A stretch of 28,816 nucleotides of DNA from a virus, in the IMG/VR virus record IMGVR_UViG_3300043466_000441, positions 1-28,816 of that record; one strand, given 5' to 3'. Under the pieces are notes generated by a model. That model had not been told where the DNA came from. It saw only the letters and a list, made by a program, of their open reading frames with translations, and did not search any database. Positions 13,933 through 20,655 of the stretch are shown here, one piece after another (the stretch's first letter is position 1; each line of letters opens with the position of its first letter). The position numbers were made by a program, and so were the translations under genes.

Positions 13933-14463
13933 ATGAAAAAACAAGAAGAAACAGTTGAGGTCGTGTTGACCTTTTTACAAAAGTTGCACAACGCAAAGCA
14001 ATCAATTAAAAAGATAGCGAAGAACGCTAAAAATCCACACTTTAAAAACAATTATGCCGATATTAACGCATTAATTGAAGAGGTCGAACCTATCTTATTA
14101 GAAAACAGGCTTCTATTATTACAACCTATCGAGGACGGTTACGTTTATAGTCGAATAGTTGACATTGATTCGGGTGAAATTTGTGAAAGTTGTATGAAGT
14201 TACCCGAAATTACCGACCCACAAAAGATAGGGAGCGCAGTTACTTATTACAGACGTTACACTTTGCAATCTCTTTTAAGTTTACAAGCTGTTGACGATGA
14301 TGCAAATTTAAGTTCTGAGGCTGTTAAAAGTCAAAAACAAGTATTAAGCCCTGAAAGATTTGAAAAGGCGTTAGAAGGTATTAAAAACGGCACTGTGTCC
14401 AAACAAGACTTAGCCAAGTTTGAATTAACTAAAGAACAACTAACTAAACTTAACGAACTATGA
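13933..14463 (+). CDS. ERF-family single-strand annealing protein
   Basis: 176 aa. Core ERF features: KNPHFKNNYADINALIEEVE (about residues 33-52), then EPILLENRLLLLQPI, and the hallmark GSAVTYYRRYTLQSLLSLQA (100-119) followed by an acidic DDDAN. ERF proteins anneal complementary single strands in phage recombination and circularisation. C-terminal ~40 residues form a short acidic/basic tail. The YqaJ-like exonuclease lies 440 bases downstream, giving the usual exonuclease-annealer pair. Ends in ATGA overlap with the next gene. Confidence 0.85.
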   Translation: MKKQEETVEVVLTFLQKLHNAKQSIKKIAKNAKNPHFKNNYADINALIEEVEPILLENRLLLLQPIEDGYVYSRIVDIDSGEICESCMKLPEITDPQKIGSAVTYYRRYTLQSLLSLQAVDDDANLSSEAVKSQKQVLSPERFEKALEGIKNGTVSKQDLAKFELTKEQLTKLNEL

Positions 14464-14681
14464 AAGAATTAACAGCTATTGAATGGCTTGAAATAGAATT
14501 AAAAGGTGTTTATGAAAGTGAATATTTTAATTTAAAAATAAAAGAAGCCAGAATATTAGAAGTAAAGCAAAGAGCAATTGAAGCAAAGAAAAATTATTTA
14601 GAAGGTTTTAAAGCATCAGTAGAAGCTATAAATGATTTATACAAAGACATTGAAAAACATTTTAATAATCATAAGATATGA
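14460..14681 (+). CDS. small helical protein, paralogue of next gene
   Basis: 73 aa. Starts MKELTAIEWLEIELKGVYES; the pattern Ile-Glu-Trp-Leu-x-x-x-Leu near the start and EAR-x-x-E in the middle is repeated in the next gene (IEYLIDEL, EARRMEE), so these two are likely tandem duplicates. Similar short 'TAxxWLxxxL...AKxME' proteins are very common in Bacteroidota phages; function unknown. Overlaps both neighbours by 4 bases. More AT-rich than the ERF gene before it. Confidence 0.65.
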   Translation: MKELTAIEWLEIELKGVYESEYFNLKIKEARILEVKQRAIEAKKNYLEGFKASVEAINDLYKDIEKHFNNHKI

Positions 14682-14905
14682 AAACACCAATTGAATATTT
14701 AATAGACGAATTGAACTCAATAGTTACAATTAATATAAGCGATGTTGAAAAATTTAATAAAATAATTGTTGAAGCTCGAAGAATGGAAGAGGAACATTTA
14801 TCAATTGCTTACGATTCTGGAATTGAATATATGGTTGACAGACTTGATAGTTCAATAAATCTTACTTATTCTAATAATTATTTTAAAAATCAATATAGAA
14901 AATGA
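14678..14905 (+). CDS. small helical protein, paralogue of previous gene
   Basis: 75 aa, start MKTPIEYLIDELNSIVTINI. Shares the IE-[WY]-L and EAR-x-x-E framework and the following Ala-x-x-x-Gly with the preceding gene. Ends with an Asn/Tyr-rich tail (NLTYSNNYFKNQYRK). Function unknown; placed between the annealer and the exonuclease. Confidence 0.65.
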   Translation: MKTPIEYLIDELNSIVTINISDVEKFNKIIVEARRMEEEHLSIAYDSGIEYMVDRLDSSINLTYSNNYFKNQYRK

Positions 14906-15567
14906 AAATAAGATGCTCACAATTAGGAAAAATTATGACAAGCTCTCGGTCAAAATCTGAGGTTTTAAGTCAGACCGCAAAAACCTATATCGAAGAACTC
15001 GCAAAAGAACATTTATTCGGGATTAAAAAGGTGTTTAAATCGCGTTACACGGACAAAGGTAACGAAGTCGAAGATAAAGCAATCGAACTAACCGAAGATG
15101 TTTTAGGATTCGAGTTTCTAACCAAAAACGAAGATTATTACCAAAACGATTACATTAAAGGGACACCCGACATTATAACGACCTCACTTGTAATTGACGT
15201 GAAAAGTAGCTGGTCAGGAGATACATTTCCGTTTTTTGAAACCGAACTACCAAATAAAGACTATTATTACCAAGTAATGGGTTATATGTGGCTTACTGGC
15301 AAGAAAAACGCTTTAATAAGTTATTGTTTAATTAACACACCTGAAGAAATTGTTAACGATGAAATTAGAAGAACCTCGTGGGGTAAATACGAAATCGAAC
15401 CCTCTGAAGAAACTATTCGAGATGTTGTGGCTTTACATAGTTTCGACCATATACCGAAAGACAGAAGAGTAAAAGCTTTTCACGTCGAATATAACGAAGG
15501 GGTTGTTAATGAGATGAAAACACGAATTGAACATTGTCGAACATATTTTAACGAGTTGATAAGATGA
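14902..15567 (+). CDS. YqaJ/lambda-exonuclease-like nuclease (PD-(D/E)XK)
   Basis: 221 aa. Shows the order of YqaJ-type viral recombinases: an N-terminal SQLGKIMTSS element, KGNEVEDKAIE (E55 or E57), then TPDIITTSLVIDVKSSWS with D90, D99 and K101 as the PD-(D/E)XK site, and YYYQVMGYMWLTGKKNALIS after it. It should degrade one strand of double-stranded DNA and feed ssDNA to the ERF protein. Four-base overlaps on both sides. C-terminal half has a FHVEYNEGVVNEMKTRIEHC helix, common in the family. Confidence 0.82.
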   Translation: MKIRCSQLGKIMTSSRSKSEVLSQTAKTYIEELAKEHLFGIKKVFKSRYTDKGNEVEDKAIELTEDVLGFEFLTKNEDYYQNDYIKGTPDIITTSLVIDVKSSWSGDTFPFFETELPNKDYYYQVMGYMWLTGKKNALISYCLINTPEEIVNDEIRRTSWGKYEIEPSEETIRDVVALHSFDHIPKDRRVKAFHVEYNEGVVNEMKTRIEHCRTYFNELIR

Positions 15568-15776
15568 ACATAACAAACGAAAGCATACAACACGAAGACA
15601 CCGTTTTAATAGCGGTTCTCGGGAAATACTGGGAACGTTCAAAACTCGGACAACAGAAATACGGGACTAATTTAGACCGCAAAGACGTTGACTTGTTAGG
15701 ATGGTTAAACCACTTGCAAGAGGAGTTGATGGATGCAACCCTTTACATTGAAAAATTAAAACGAGAATTAAAATGA
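15564..15776 (+). CDS. small helical MazG/dNTP-pyrophosphohydrolase-like protein
   Basis: 70 aa. The segment KYGTNLDRKDVDLLGWLNHL then QEELMDATLYIEKLKREL has the E-E-x-x-D helix pattern (EELMD) seen in phage MazG-like or all-alpha NTP pyrophosphohydrolases, though this copy is too short to hold the entire catalytic four-helix set. It might act as a dimer or be only a structural relative. Many phages carry such 70-90 aa genes between recombination and replication genes. Overlaps both neighbours by 4 bases. Confidence 0.55.
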   Translation: MNITNESIQHEDTVLIAVLGKYWERSKLGQQKYGTNLDRKDVDLLGWLNHLQEELMDATLYIEKLKRELK

Positions 15777-16462
15777 AAAAGTATATTTATGCAAATCAAT
15801 CGAGTTTGTGGGGTGAACCTGAATGCATAGGGTTTGGAACTGAAGAATTTTACGTTAAAGAAATACCGAAAGAAATAAGTAAAAAAATGATTATTGAAAA
15901 TCATTACTCAAAAAAAGTTTGTAACGATGCAACAACGCATATACATTTAGGGGTATTTTACAAAGATTCTTTAAAAGGTGCTTTACAACTTGGTTATGCT
16001 ATGAACCCATTGAGCCACGCCTCAATAGTTAAAGATAGTAAATTAGATGAATACAAAGAGCTTAATAGAATGTGGATTGACGATAATTGTATTGAATACG
16101 CTGAAAGCCGTGCGATAAGTTTTTGTGTAAAATACTTGAGGCGCAAATATCCTAAAGTTAAATGGATTCAATCATTTGCGGATGAACGCTGCGGAGGTTT
16201 AGGAATAGTTTATCAAGCGGCAAGTTTTGGGTTTTACGGTGAGCATAAAAGTACATTTTGGGAGTTTGAAAACGAGGTTTATCACAATTCAATAATTACC
16301 AATAATAATAGAAACAAAAAGGCGGAACTTGAAAAAAGAGGCTTTAATGAAACAGCTATAAAATACGAGTTGAGGCAATTTAGATATATTAAATTTTTAG
16401 AGCAACGTGAAAAGAAAAAATGTTTGTTGAAAGAACAACCATATCCTAAACATTATAAATAA
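15773..16462 (+). CDS. Mom-like DNA base modification protein (GNAT-type fold)
   Basis: 229 aa. Pattern of phage Mu Mom relatives: an ENHYSKK motif (~42-48), HLGVFYKDSLKGALQLGYAM (58-77), ELNRMWIDD (96-104), the central AESRAISFCVKYLRRKYP (110-127), then IQSFADERCGGLGIVYQAAS (132-151) and GFYGEHKSTFWEF. Mu Mom modifies adenines to a carbamoylmethyl-type base and so protects phage DNA from restriction. A similar anti-restriction role is likely here; the exact chemistry is not shown by the sequence. Its DNA is more AT-rich than the recombination genes before it. A 37-base gap follows, without promoter. Confidence 0.72.
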   Translation: MKKYIYANQSSLWGEPECIGFGTEEFYVKEIPKEISKKMIIENHYSKKVCNDATTHIHLGVFYKDSLKGALQLGYAMNPLSHASIVKDSKLDEYKELNRMWIDDNCIEYAESRAISFCVKYLRRKYPKVKWIQSFADERCGGLGIVYQAASFGFYGEHKSTFWEFENEVYHNSIITNNNRNKKAELEKRGFNETAIKYELRQFRYIKFLEQREKKKCLLKEQPYPKHYK

Positions 16463-16499
16463 TAATTAAAATAATTTACTTAAATTTAAAATAAAAAAG

Positions 16500-16709
16500 A
16501 TGGAACAAAGAGAAAACACAGGCGCGATATTCAAGAACGACAAAAAGACGACTGACGCACAGCCCGAGTACAAAGGAAAACTTAACTGGAAAGGCGAAGA
16601 AATCGAGATTGCTTTATGGGTAAAAGAGGGTAAAAATGGAAAATTCTTCAGCGCTAAACTATCAGAGCCTTTCAAGAAAAAAGAAAGCGTGTTCGACGTA
16701 CCCTTTTGA
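16500..16709 (+). CDS. small conserved-type protein (DUF736-like)
   Basis: 69 aa. The opening MEQRENTGAIFKNDKK and the segment GKLNWKGEEIEIALWVKEGK are typical of short proteins in Bacteroidota phages and plasmids that resemble DUF736; a small beta-barrel that binds nucleic acid is possible but unproven. Preceded by a 37-base AT-rich gap and overlapped for 74 bases by the next gene in another frame. Confidence 0.6.
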   Translation: MEQRENTGAIFKNDKKTTDAQPEYKGKLNWKGEEIEIALWVKEGKNGKFFSAKLSEPFKKKESVFDVPF

Positions 16710-16881
16710 GCGTCCATATAGGGTTTACACTTGGATTGAAAACAAAGTAGACTACTTTATTGTCCAGGCATACTCTAAAGAAGACGCTGTTAAACGGTTA
16801 GACCTTCATCCTAAATTAGTCTTTGAAGTGTGGACTATGGATGAATGGCGAAAATATTGCGATAGAAAAAAAACACTTTAA
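16636..16881 (+). CDS. small protein, unknown function (start uncertain)
   Basis: 81 aa if ATG 16636 is the start; the first ~25 residues overlap the preceding gene out of frame and look like shadow sequence (Ser/Lys-rich), while the conserved-looking part begins at RPYRVYTWIENKVDYFIVQA. No later ATG, GTG or TTG gives that part, so either 16636 is the start or the body is translated by +1 slippage from the upstream frame. The body is a small alpha/beta protein ending FEVWTMDEWRKYCDRKK. Function unknown. Confidence 0.5.
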   Translation: MENSSALNYQSLSRKKKACSTYPFERPYRVYTWIENKVDYFIVQAYSKEDAVKRLDLHPKLVFEVWTMDEWRKYCDRKKTL

Positions 16882-16903
16882 CTTTTTATACTATTATTTA
16901 GTA

Positions 16904-16996
16904 GGTTCGCTCTCACGTTATAGAACCAAAAAAGGATTATTTGAGCCTTTATTCAAATCACGAGGTGAGAGCCGTGACGCGAATAGGGGCTTTTTT
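16904..16996 (+). promoter_or_regulatory. candidate structured leader: kissing hairpins plus attenuator-type terminator
   Basis: Gene-free 134-base gap (16882-17015) before the replication genes. Hairpin 1: GGTTC (16904-16908)/GAACC (16923-16927). Hairpin 2: ATTTGA (16939-16944)/TCAAAT (16953-16958). Hairpin 3: CACG (16959-16962)/CGTG (16973-16976). The loop of hairpin 1 contains GCTCTCAC (16909-16916), which is the exact reverse complement of GTGAGAGC (16965-16972) in the loop of hairpin 3, so an 8-pair loop-loop helix is possible. GAGAGCC (16967-16973) can instead pair with GGCTTT (16988-16993) just before T6 (16991-16996) to make a terminator, excluding the kissing state. Could be a simple terminator with chance complementarity. 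Confidence 0.45.
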
Positions 16997-17015
16997 ATTG
17001 CTTAAAAATATAGTT

Positions 17016-17591
17016 ATGCGAGATTCAATGATTTTTTACCGTAGCTTTTACGAAAGTTTAGACGGAATGACTGAAACAACAAAAGCACAGGTTTACGATG
17101 CTATTTTTATTTATGGTTTAGACTTTAAAGAGCCCACTTTTACGGATGCAATGGCTAAATCTTTATTCACTTTGATTAAACCTCAAATCGATGCAAACGT
17201 AAAGAAATACCATAACGGAAAGAAACCTAAATTAAAGCAAGAAATAAGCAAAGCAGAAGCAAAAGACAAGCAAAGTAAAAGCAAAACAGAAGGCAATGTA
17301 AATGTTAATGTAAATGTAAATGATAATGTTAATGTAAATAAGAGGTTTATAGTACCTTCTTTACAAGAAGTTAGTAAATATTGTTTAGAACGTAACAAGG
17401 GTGTTGACGCTGAAAAGTTTATTAACTACTATACAAGCAACGGTTGGTTAGTTGGTAAGAATAAAATGAAGGATTGGAAAGCGTGTGTTAGGACATGGGA
17501 AAAAAGTTCTTTAGAACTTAATAAACAACAAAAGTCGAACGACCAGCTTTTCTACGAGAATGTAATGAAACAAGTAAATGCTTACAAATGA
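17016..17591 (+). CDS. replisome organizer / helicase-loader-like protein (DUF6291-type N-terminus)
   Basis: 191 aa from ATG 17016; an in-frame TTG at 16941 would run through the hairpin/terminator region and is rejected. N-terminal ~70 residues (MIFYRSFYESLDGMTETTKA ... TDAMAKSLFTLIKPQIDANV) match the DUF6291 type of winged-helix-like phage replication proteins. Next is a low-complexity NV-repeat linker (17296-17340). The C-terminal part (residues ~112-165, with KFINYYTSNGWLVGKNKMKD and WKACVRTWEKS) is the DNA-binding region often linked to loaders of the DnaB-type helicase. It overlaps the helicase gene by 4 bases, so the two are probably made together and act together. Confidence 0.7.
   Translation: MRDSMIFYRSFYESLDGMTETTKAQVYDAIFIYGLDFKEPTFTDAMAKSLFTLIKPQIDANVKKYHNGKKPKLKQEISKAEAKDKQSKSKTEGNVNVNVNVNDNVNVNKRFIVPSLQEVSKYCLERNKGVDAEKFINYYTSNGWLVGKNKMKDWKACVRTWEKSSLELNKQQKSNDQLFYENVMKQVNAYK
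17296..17340 (+). repeat. hexanucleotide AATGTA/AATGTT tandem repeat in coding sequence
   Basis: About seven units of AATGTN encoding alternating Asn-Val residues (one Asp) between the two domains of the replisome-organizer-like protein. Unit length six keeps the frame, so copy number can vary without disrupting the protein. Confidence 0.85.
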
Positions 17592-18481
17592 TTTTAAAAG
17601 ACGGACATAGCACAAATTACCTACTCGACTACAAAGACGGTAAAATTTCGATGGGTCTTGGCATAGGATGCGTTTTAGACGATTACATTCGATTCAAGCG
17701 AAAACAACTAAACATAGTTCTCGGACACGACAACGTAGGTAAGTCTTATTTTATGCTGTGGTACTTTCTTTGTTTGGCTGTTAAACACAATTTGAAGTTC
17801 GTGTTGTGGATGGGTGAAAACTCAAGCGGTCAAGTAATGCGTGACTTAATTCAAATGTATTCGGGAAATAAGTTTAGCGACCTATCAAAAGACGAAATAC
17901 TAACTTACAACAAGACTATTGAACAATGGTTTAAATTTGTCAGCAACGAACAAATGTACACACCTCAAGAGATGTTAAAGATAATTGAAACTCAAGAATG
18001 CGACGTTGCTTTTATAGACCCGTTCACTGGATTAAATCGAGGTATGCAACACAGCGACAATTACGAGTTCTTAAACACGACAAGAGACTTTTGTAACCGA
18101 ACGGGAAAGACTTTGTATATTTCAACACACCCTACAAGCGAAAGCGGACGTACTTCGATGCTTTACCCTCAAGACCACGTATGGAACGGACATCTTAAGC
18201 CACCATTGAAAGCGCATATTGAAGGCGGTAAACCGTTTTTAAATCGTTGCGACGATATGCTTGTAATCCACAGACTTGTAAAACACGAATCAATGAAATA
18301 CTTTACAATGATTGATATCGAAAAAATTAAAGACCGTGACACTGGGGGACAACAAACCGAGTTAAACCAACCGCTTTTATTTGATTACAATTTCGGTAAA
18401 GGTTTTACGATAGGTGGCGTTAATCCATTGCAACAAAAACACGAAATAAAAAGAAATACTAATTTTGATTTACCCTTTTAA
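17588..18481 (+). CDS. DnaB/RecA-type replicative helicase (short form)
   Basis: 297 aa. Walker A GHDNVGKS at residues 46-53 with preceding NIVLG strand, an FVLWMGENSSGQVM stretch typical of RecA-like motors, Walker B CDVAFIDPFTGL with D144, then TLYISTHPTSES (sensor His181) and a MLVIHRL strand near residue 235. The N-terminal domain of DnaB is absent, so this is a one-domain hexameric ATPase like those of many small Bacteroidota phages. It likely unwinds DNA at the phage fork, and is loaded by the preceding gene product. Follows by 4-base overlap. Because no polymerase gene is present, it must hand over to the host replisome. Confidence 0.78.
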   Translation: MILKDGHSTNYLLDYKDGKISMGLGIGCVLDDYIRFKRKQLNIVLGHDNVGKSYFMLWYFLCLAVKHNLKFVLWMGENSSGQVMRDLIQMYSGNKFSDLSKDEILTYNKTIEQWFKFVSNEQMYTPQEMLKIIETQECDVAFIDPFTGLNRGMQHSDNYEFLNTTRDFCNRTGKTLYISTHPTSESGRTSMLYPQDHVWNGHLKPPLKAHIEGGKPFLNRCDDMLVIHRLVKHESMKYFTMIDIEKIKDRDTGGQQTELNQPLLFDYNFGKGFTIGGVNPLQQKHEIKRNTNFDLPF

Positions 18482-18483
18482 CT

Positions 18484-19275
18484 ATGAAAATAGCTTGGTT
18501 TAGTTGCGGTGTAACTTCCGCAGTAGCTTGTAAATTAGCGCTTGAAATATACGGAACTGAAAACGTAGAACTTTACTATATTGTTATAGATTCAGCACAC
18601 GAAGACAATAAACGATTTATTGACGATTGTGAAAAGTGGTATGGTAAAAAGATTAATAAAGTTCAATCGGAAAAATACAAAGACCAGTTTGACGTTATCC
18701 AAAAGATTAAGTACATTAACGGAGTAAATGGTGCGCCTTGTACATTACATTTGAAAAAGAATGTCAGGTATAGAATAGAAAAAGAAATTGAGTTTGATGG
18801 TCAAATTTTCGGATTCGAGTTTGAAAAGAAAGAAATTAACAGAGCAATAAGATTTAGCCAACAATACCCTCAAGCTAAACCGCATTACCCTTTAATAGAT
18901 AGAAAGATTACAAAAAGTCAATGCGCTGAAATATTATTGAAAAACGGAATTAAATTACCTAAAATGTACGAATTAGGATTCCATAATAATAACTGCATTG
19001 GATGCGTTAAAGGTGGCAAGGGTTACTGGAACCACGTAAGAAAACATTTTCCAAACGAATTTAATAAGATGTCAGAACTTGAACAACAAATTGGTGCTAC
19101 TTGTATAAAAAATAAATATCTTAAAGACTTAAAACCAAACGAAGGAAAACACGAACCACCAATTGTTCCAGACTGTGGTACATTTTGCGAGATAGAGTTT
19201 GCAGATATTTTAGACCCAAACACGGAAAAAGTTCTTGCGGGTTACACTACAATTAAACAACTTAAACTATTTTAA
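18484..19275 (+). CDS. PAPS-reductase-like PP-loop ATPase family protein
   Basis: 263 aa. N-terminal WFSCGVTSAVACKLAL (residues 5-20) is the SGGxTSxxxAxLA-type PP-loop of adenine-nucleotide alpha hydrolases, with the sulfate/PAPS reductase-like arrangement after it (YIVIDSAHEDNKRFIDDCEK). Cysteines at 86 (APCT), 171 and 174 (CIGC), 207, 231 and 235 suggest an iron-sulfur or zinc site. Phages carry such genes widely; roles proposed include sulfur transfer to nucleic acid and base modification, but the substrate cannot be told here. A single Cys-to-Gly variant of the PP loop (SCG rather than SGG) is notable. Located between helicase and a coiled-coil gene. Confidence 0.7.
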   Translation: MKIAWFSCGVTSAVACKLALEIYGTENVELYYIVIDSAHEDNKRFIDDCEKWYGKKINKVQSEKYKDQFDVIQKIKYINGVNGAPCTLHLKKNVRYRIEKEIEFDGQIFGFEFEKKEINRAIRFSQQYPQAKPHYPLIDRKITKSQCAEILLKNGIKLPKMYELGFHNNNCIGCVKGGKGYWNHVRKHFPNEFNKMSELEQQIGATCIKNKYLKDLKPNEGKHEPPIVPDCGTFCEIEFADILDPNTEKVLAGYTTIKQLKLF

Positions 19276-19533
19276 ATGGATAAAGAAATAAGAATACAAC
19301 TTGCCTATATAAACCTCAACTCACTTTGGAATAAATTCGAGTTTCGAAAGCGTCTCGAACCAAAACGAGCGGAAGGTATCGCACAACAACAAGACGAACT
19401 CGAACAGGTTAAAGCCGTTTTAAACACGGTTGTAAAAGAAAACCGAGCGTTATCCAACAAGTTAATGTCAATGCAAATTGAACTACTTGAAACACAGAAA
19501 AAACTAACCGACTATAAAGAAGTATATGACTAA
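19276..19533 (+). CDS. small coiled-coil protein, unknown function
   Basis: 85 aa, start MDKEIRIQLAYINLNSLWNK; the rest is a long heptad-like coiled coil (QQQDELEQVKAVLNTVVKEN ... MQIELLETQKKL). ATG directly follows the previous stop. Overlaps the NinG gene by 8 bases. No specific function recognised; possibly a scaffold for a replication or recombination complex. Confidence 0.65.
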   Translation: MDKEIRIQLAYINLNSLWNKFEFRKRLEPKRAEGIAQQQDELEQVKAVLNTVVKENRALSNKLMSMQIELLETQKKLTDYKEVYD

Positions 19534-20068
19534 ACAAAAGAAATGCCGTTACTGTAAATCCGAGTTTACACCGTTTAACTCACTACAAAAATGCTGCACG
19601 AATTACGAATGCATTAAACAAGCGGTCAAAGATGCTGAGTTAAAAACGTGGAACAAGAAAAAGACGAAGTTAAAAAAGGACTTAATGACAACAAGCGACT
19701 GGCTGAAGATAGCGCAACAGACTTTCAATAAGTTTATAAGAGAACGCGACAAGGGTAAAATGTGTATTTCGTGCGGTCAACATATAAACGGAGTAAAACA
19801 CGCCTCGCATTATTACAGTGCTGGTGGTCACTCAAACGTCAGGTTTAACGAAAATAATGTACACGTAAGTTGTTATAAGTGTAATGTAGAACTTAGCGGA
19901 AATCTTTTAAATTACCAAATAGCGATACGTGATAAAATAGGCGGTGAAGAACTAATGAAACTACACGAACTCGCACACATAACAAAGAAATGGACTATCG
20001 AGGAACTCCAAGAAATAAACACGGTTTATAAGGAAAAGTTAAAAGAATTAAAAAAGTTGTATATTTGA
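19526..20068 (+). CDS. ninG: NinG/Rap-like recombination protein
   Basis: 180 aa. Pattern of the lambda NinG family: N-terminal zinc-binding cysteines C7, C10, C23, C29 (CRYC and CTNYEC), helical linker, then MCISCG (C80, C83), the hallmark KHASHYYSAGGHSNVRFNEN (91-110) and VSCYKC (C116, C119). NinG acts on recombination intermediates (HNH-like fold). Its last codons (KLYI and stop) are also the promoter-like box TATATTTG (20060-20067), so a promoter may lie in the gene end. Length close to the family norm (~200 aa). Confidence 0.85.
   Translation: MTKQKKCRYCKSEFTPFNSLQKCCTNYECIKQAVKDAELKTWNKKKTKLKKDLMTTSDWLKIAQQTFNKFIRERDKGKMCISCGQHINGVKHASHYYSAGGHSNVRFNENNVHVSCYKCNVELSGNLLNYQIAIRDKIGGEELMKLHELAHITKKWTIEELQEINTVYKEKLKELKKLYI
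20060..20067 (+). promoter_or_regulatory. candidate Bacteroidota -7 box TATATTTG, middle/late promoter
   Basis: Exact TAnnTTTG match preceded by AATTAAAAAAGTTGT, the same 15 bases found right before the early box at 12375. Position at the end of ninG, before the gene run that includes the sigma-like factor and terminase. No -33 TTG seen. Confidence 0.5.
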
Positions 20069-20072
20069 CACG

Positions 20073-20189
20073 ATGAACCGATTACTTAAAAAACTTTTAT
20101 GTATAAATTTTCGTCAAAATGATGCACGAAAAAGACGACGTGTTCAAAAAACGAAGAAAATTGAACGTGAACTAAATCCAGACGAATGA
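20073..20189 (+). CDS. 38-residue strongly basic peptide
   Basis: Reads MNRLLKKLLCINFRQNDARK then a run of Arg/Lys and KTKKIERELNPDE. Strong positive charge in the middle (RKRRRV) suggests nucleic acid binding. ATG lies 4 bases after the ninG stop, just 5 bases after the TATATTTG box; stop overlaps the next ATG (ATGA), which supports it being real. Unknown function. Confidence 0.5.
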   Translation: MNRLLKKLLCINFRQNDARKRRRVQKTKKIERELNPDE

Positions 20190-20410
20190 CACCAAGAGAG
20201 AAAGCGGAAGAGCTATTGCATAAAATGTATGTGGTGGACGCATACGATGATTATGATGATATATCAATGGAATACAGATATGCTAAACTATGCGCTTTAA
20301 TTGCAGTTGATGAGTTGATAAAAGAAAATGAGTCAATAGAAAATATTGTAAATGGTGGTTTAAATAAACAATATTGGGAATCAGTAAAACAAGAAATAGA
20401 AAAGTTATGA
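20186..20410 (+). CDS. small acidic helical protein, unknown function
   Basis: 74 aa, start MTPREKAEELLHKMYVVDAY; the opening 'TPKEKAxELxxKM' and the later AKxCALIAVDELI are typical of short phage genes common in Bacteroidota phages. No function known. Overlaps both neighbours by 4 bases. Confidence 0.65.
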   Translation: MTPREKAEELLHKMYVVDAYDDYDDISMEYRYAKLCALIAVDELIKENESIENIVNGGLNKQYWESVKQEIEKL

Positions 20411-20655
20411 CAATAGTTTATTTAATAGCTTTTGCATGGTGGTGGTGTGAATTTGAACCTATCCATTATTTTATTGATTACCTTTTCGGACGTTTTAAAC
20501 CATCTTTTTATCTTAATTGGATACACGGCGGTTTGTCTTGTATTAAGTGCGTTGCGTTTTGGAGCGCTTTTGCGTACACTGGAGACATTTTTACCGCTTG
20601 TTTGGTATCTTTACTCACTTATATCTTAAATCTATGTTTACAGAGGCTGAAATAA
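20407..20655 (+). CDS. small membrane protein with C-x-x-C-x-x-x-W motif
   Basis: 82 aa from ATG 20407 (an in-frame TTG at 20374 would overlap the previous gene more). Two or three hydrophobic segments (TIVYLIAFAWWW near the start; GGLSCIKCVAFWSAFAYTGD; ACLVSLLTYILNLCL). The C-x-x-C-x-x-x-W layout resembles DUF1360-type small membrane proteins. Could act in membrane change or superinfection control, but nothing shows it directly. Its end overlaps the next gene by 22 bases. Confidence 0.6.
   Translation: MTIVYLIAFAWWWCEFEPIHYFIDYLFGRFKPSFYLNWIHGGLSCIKCVAFWSAFAYTGDIFTACLVSLLTYILNLCLQRLK

Noticed and set aside
16677-16683. A AAA AAG -1 slippery heptamer
   Set aside because: In the upstream gene frame the heptamer is out of register, and a -1 shift from the downstream frame would only lead to a quick stop.
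16904-16980. Possible tRNA gene because of GGTTC and stacked hairpins
   Set aside because: No acceptor stem, no anticodon arm of the right size and no CCA-adjacent pairing could be drawn.
16823-17005. 60-codon open frame over the hairpin gap
   Set aside because: It overlaps the preceding gene in another frame, spans the hairpins and terminator, and the encoded peptide is basic and unstructured; better explained as non-coding.
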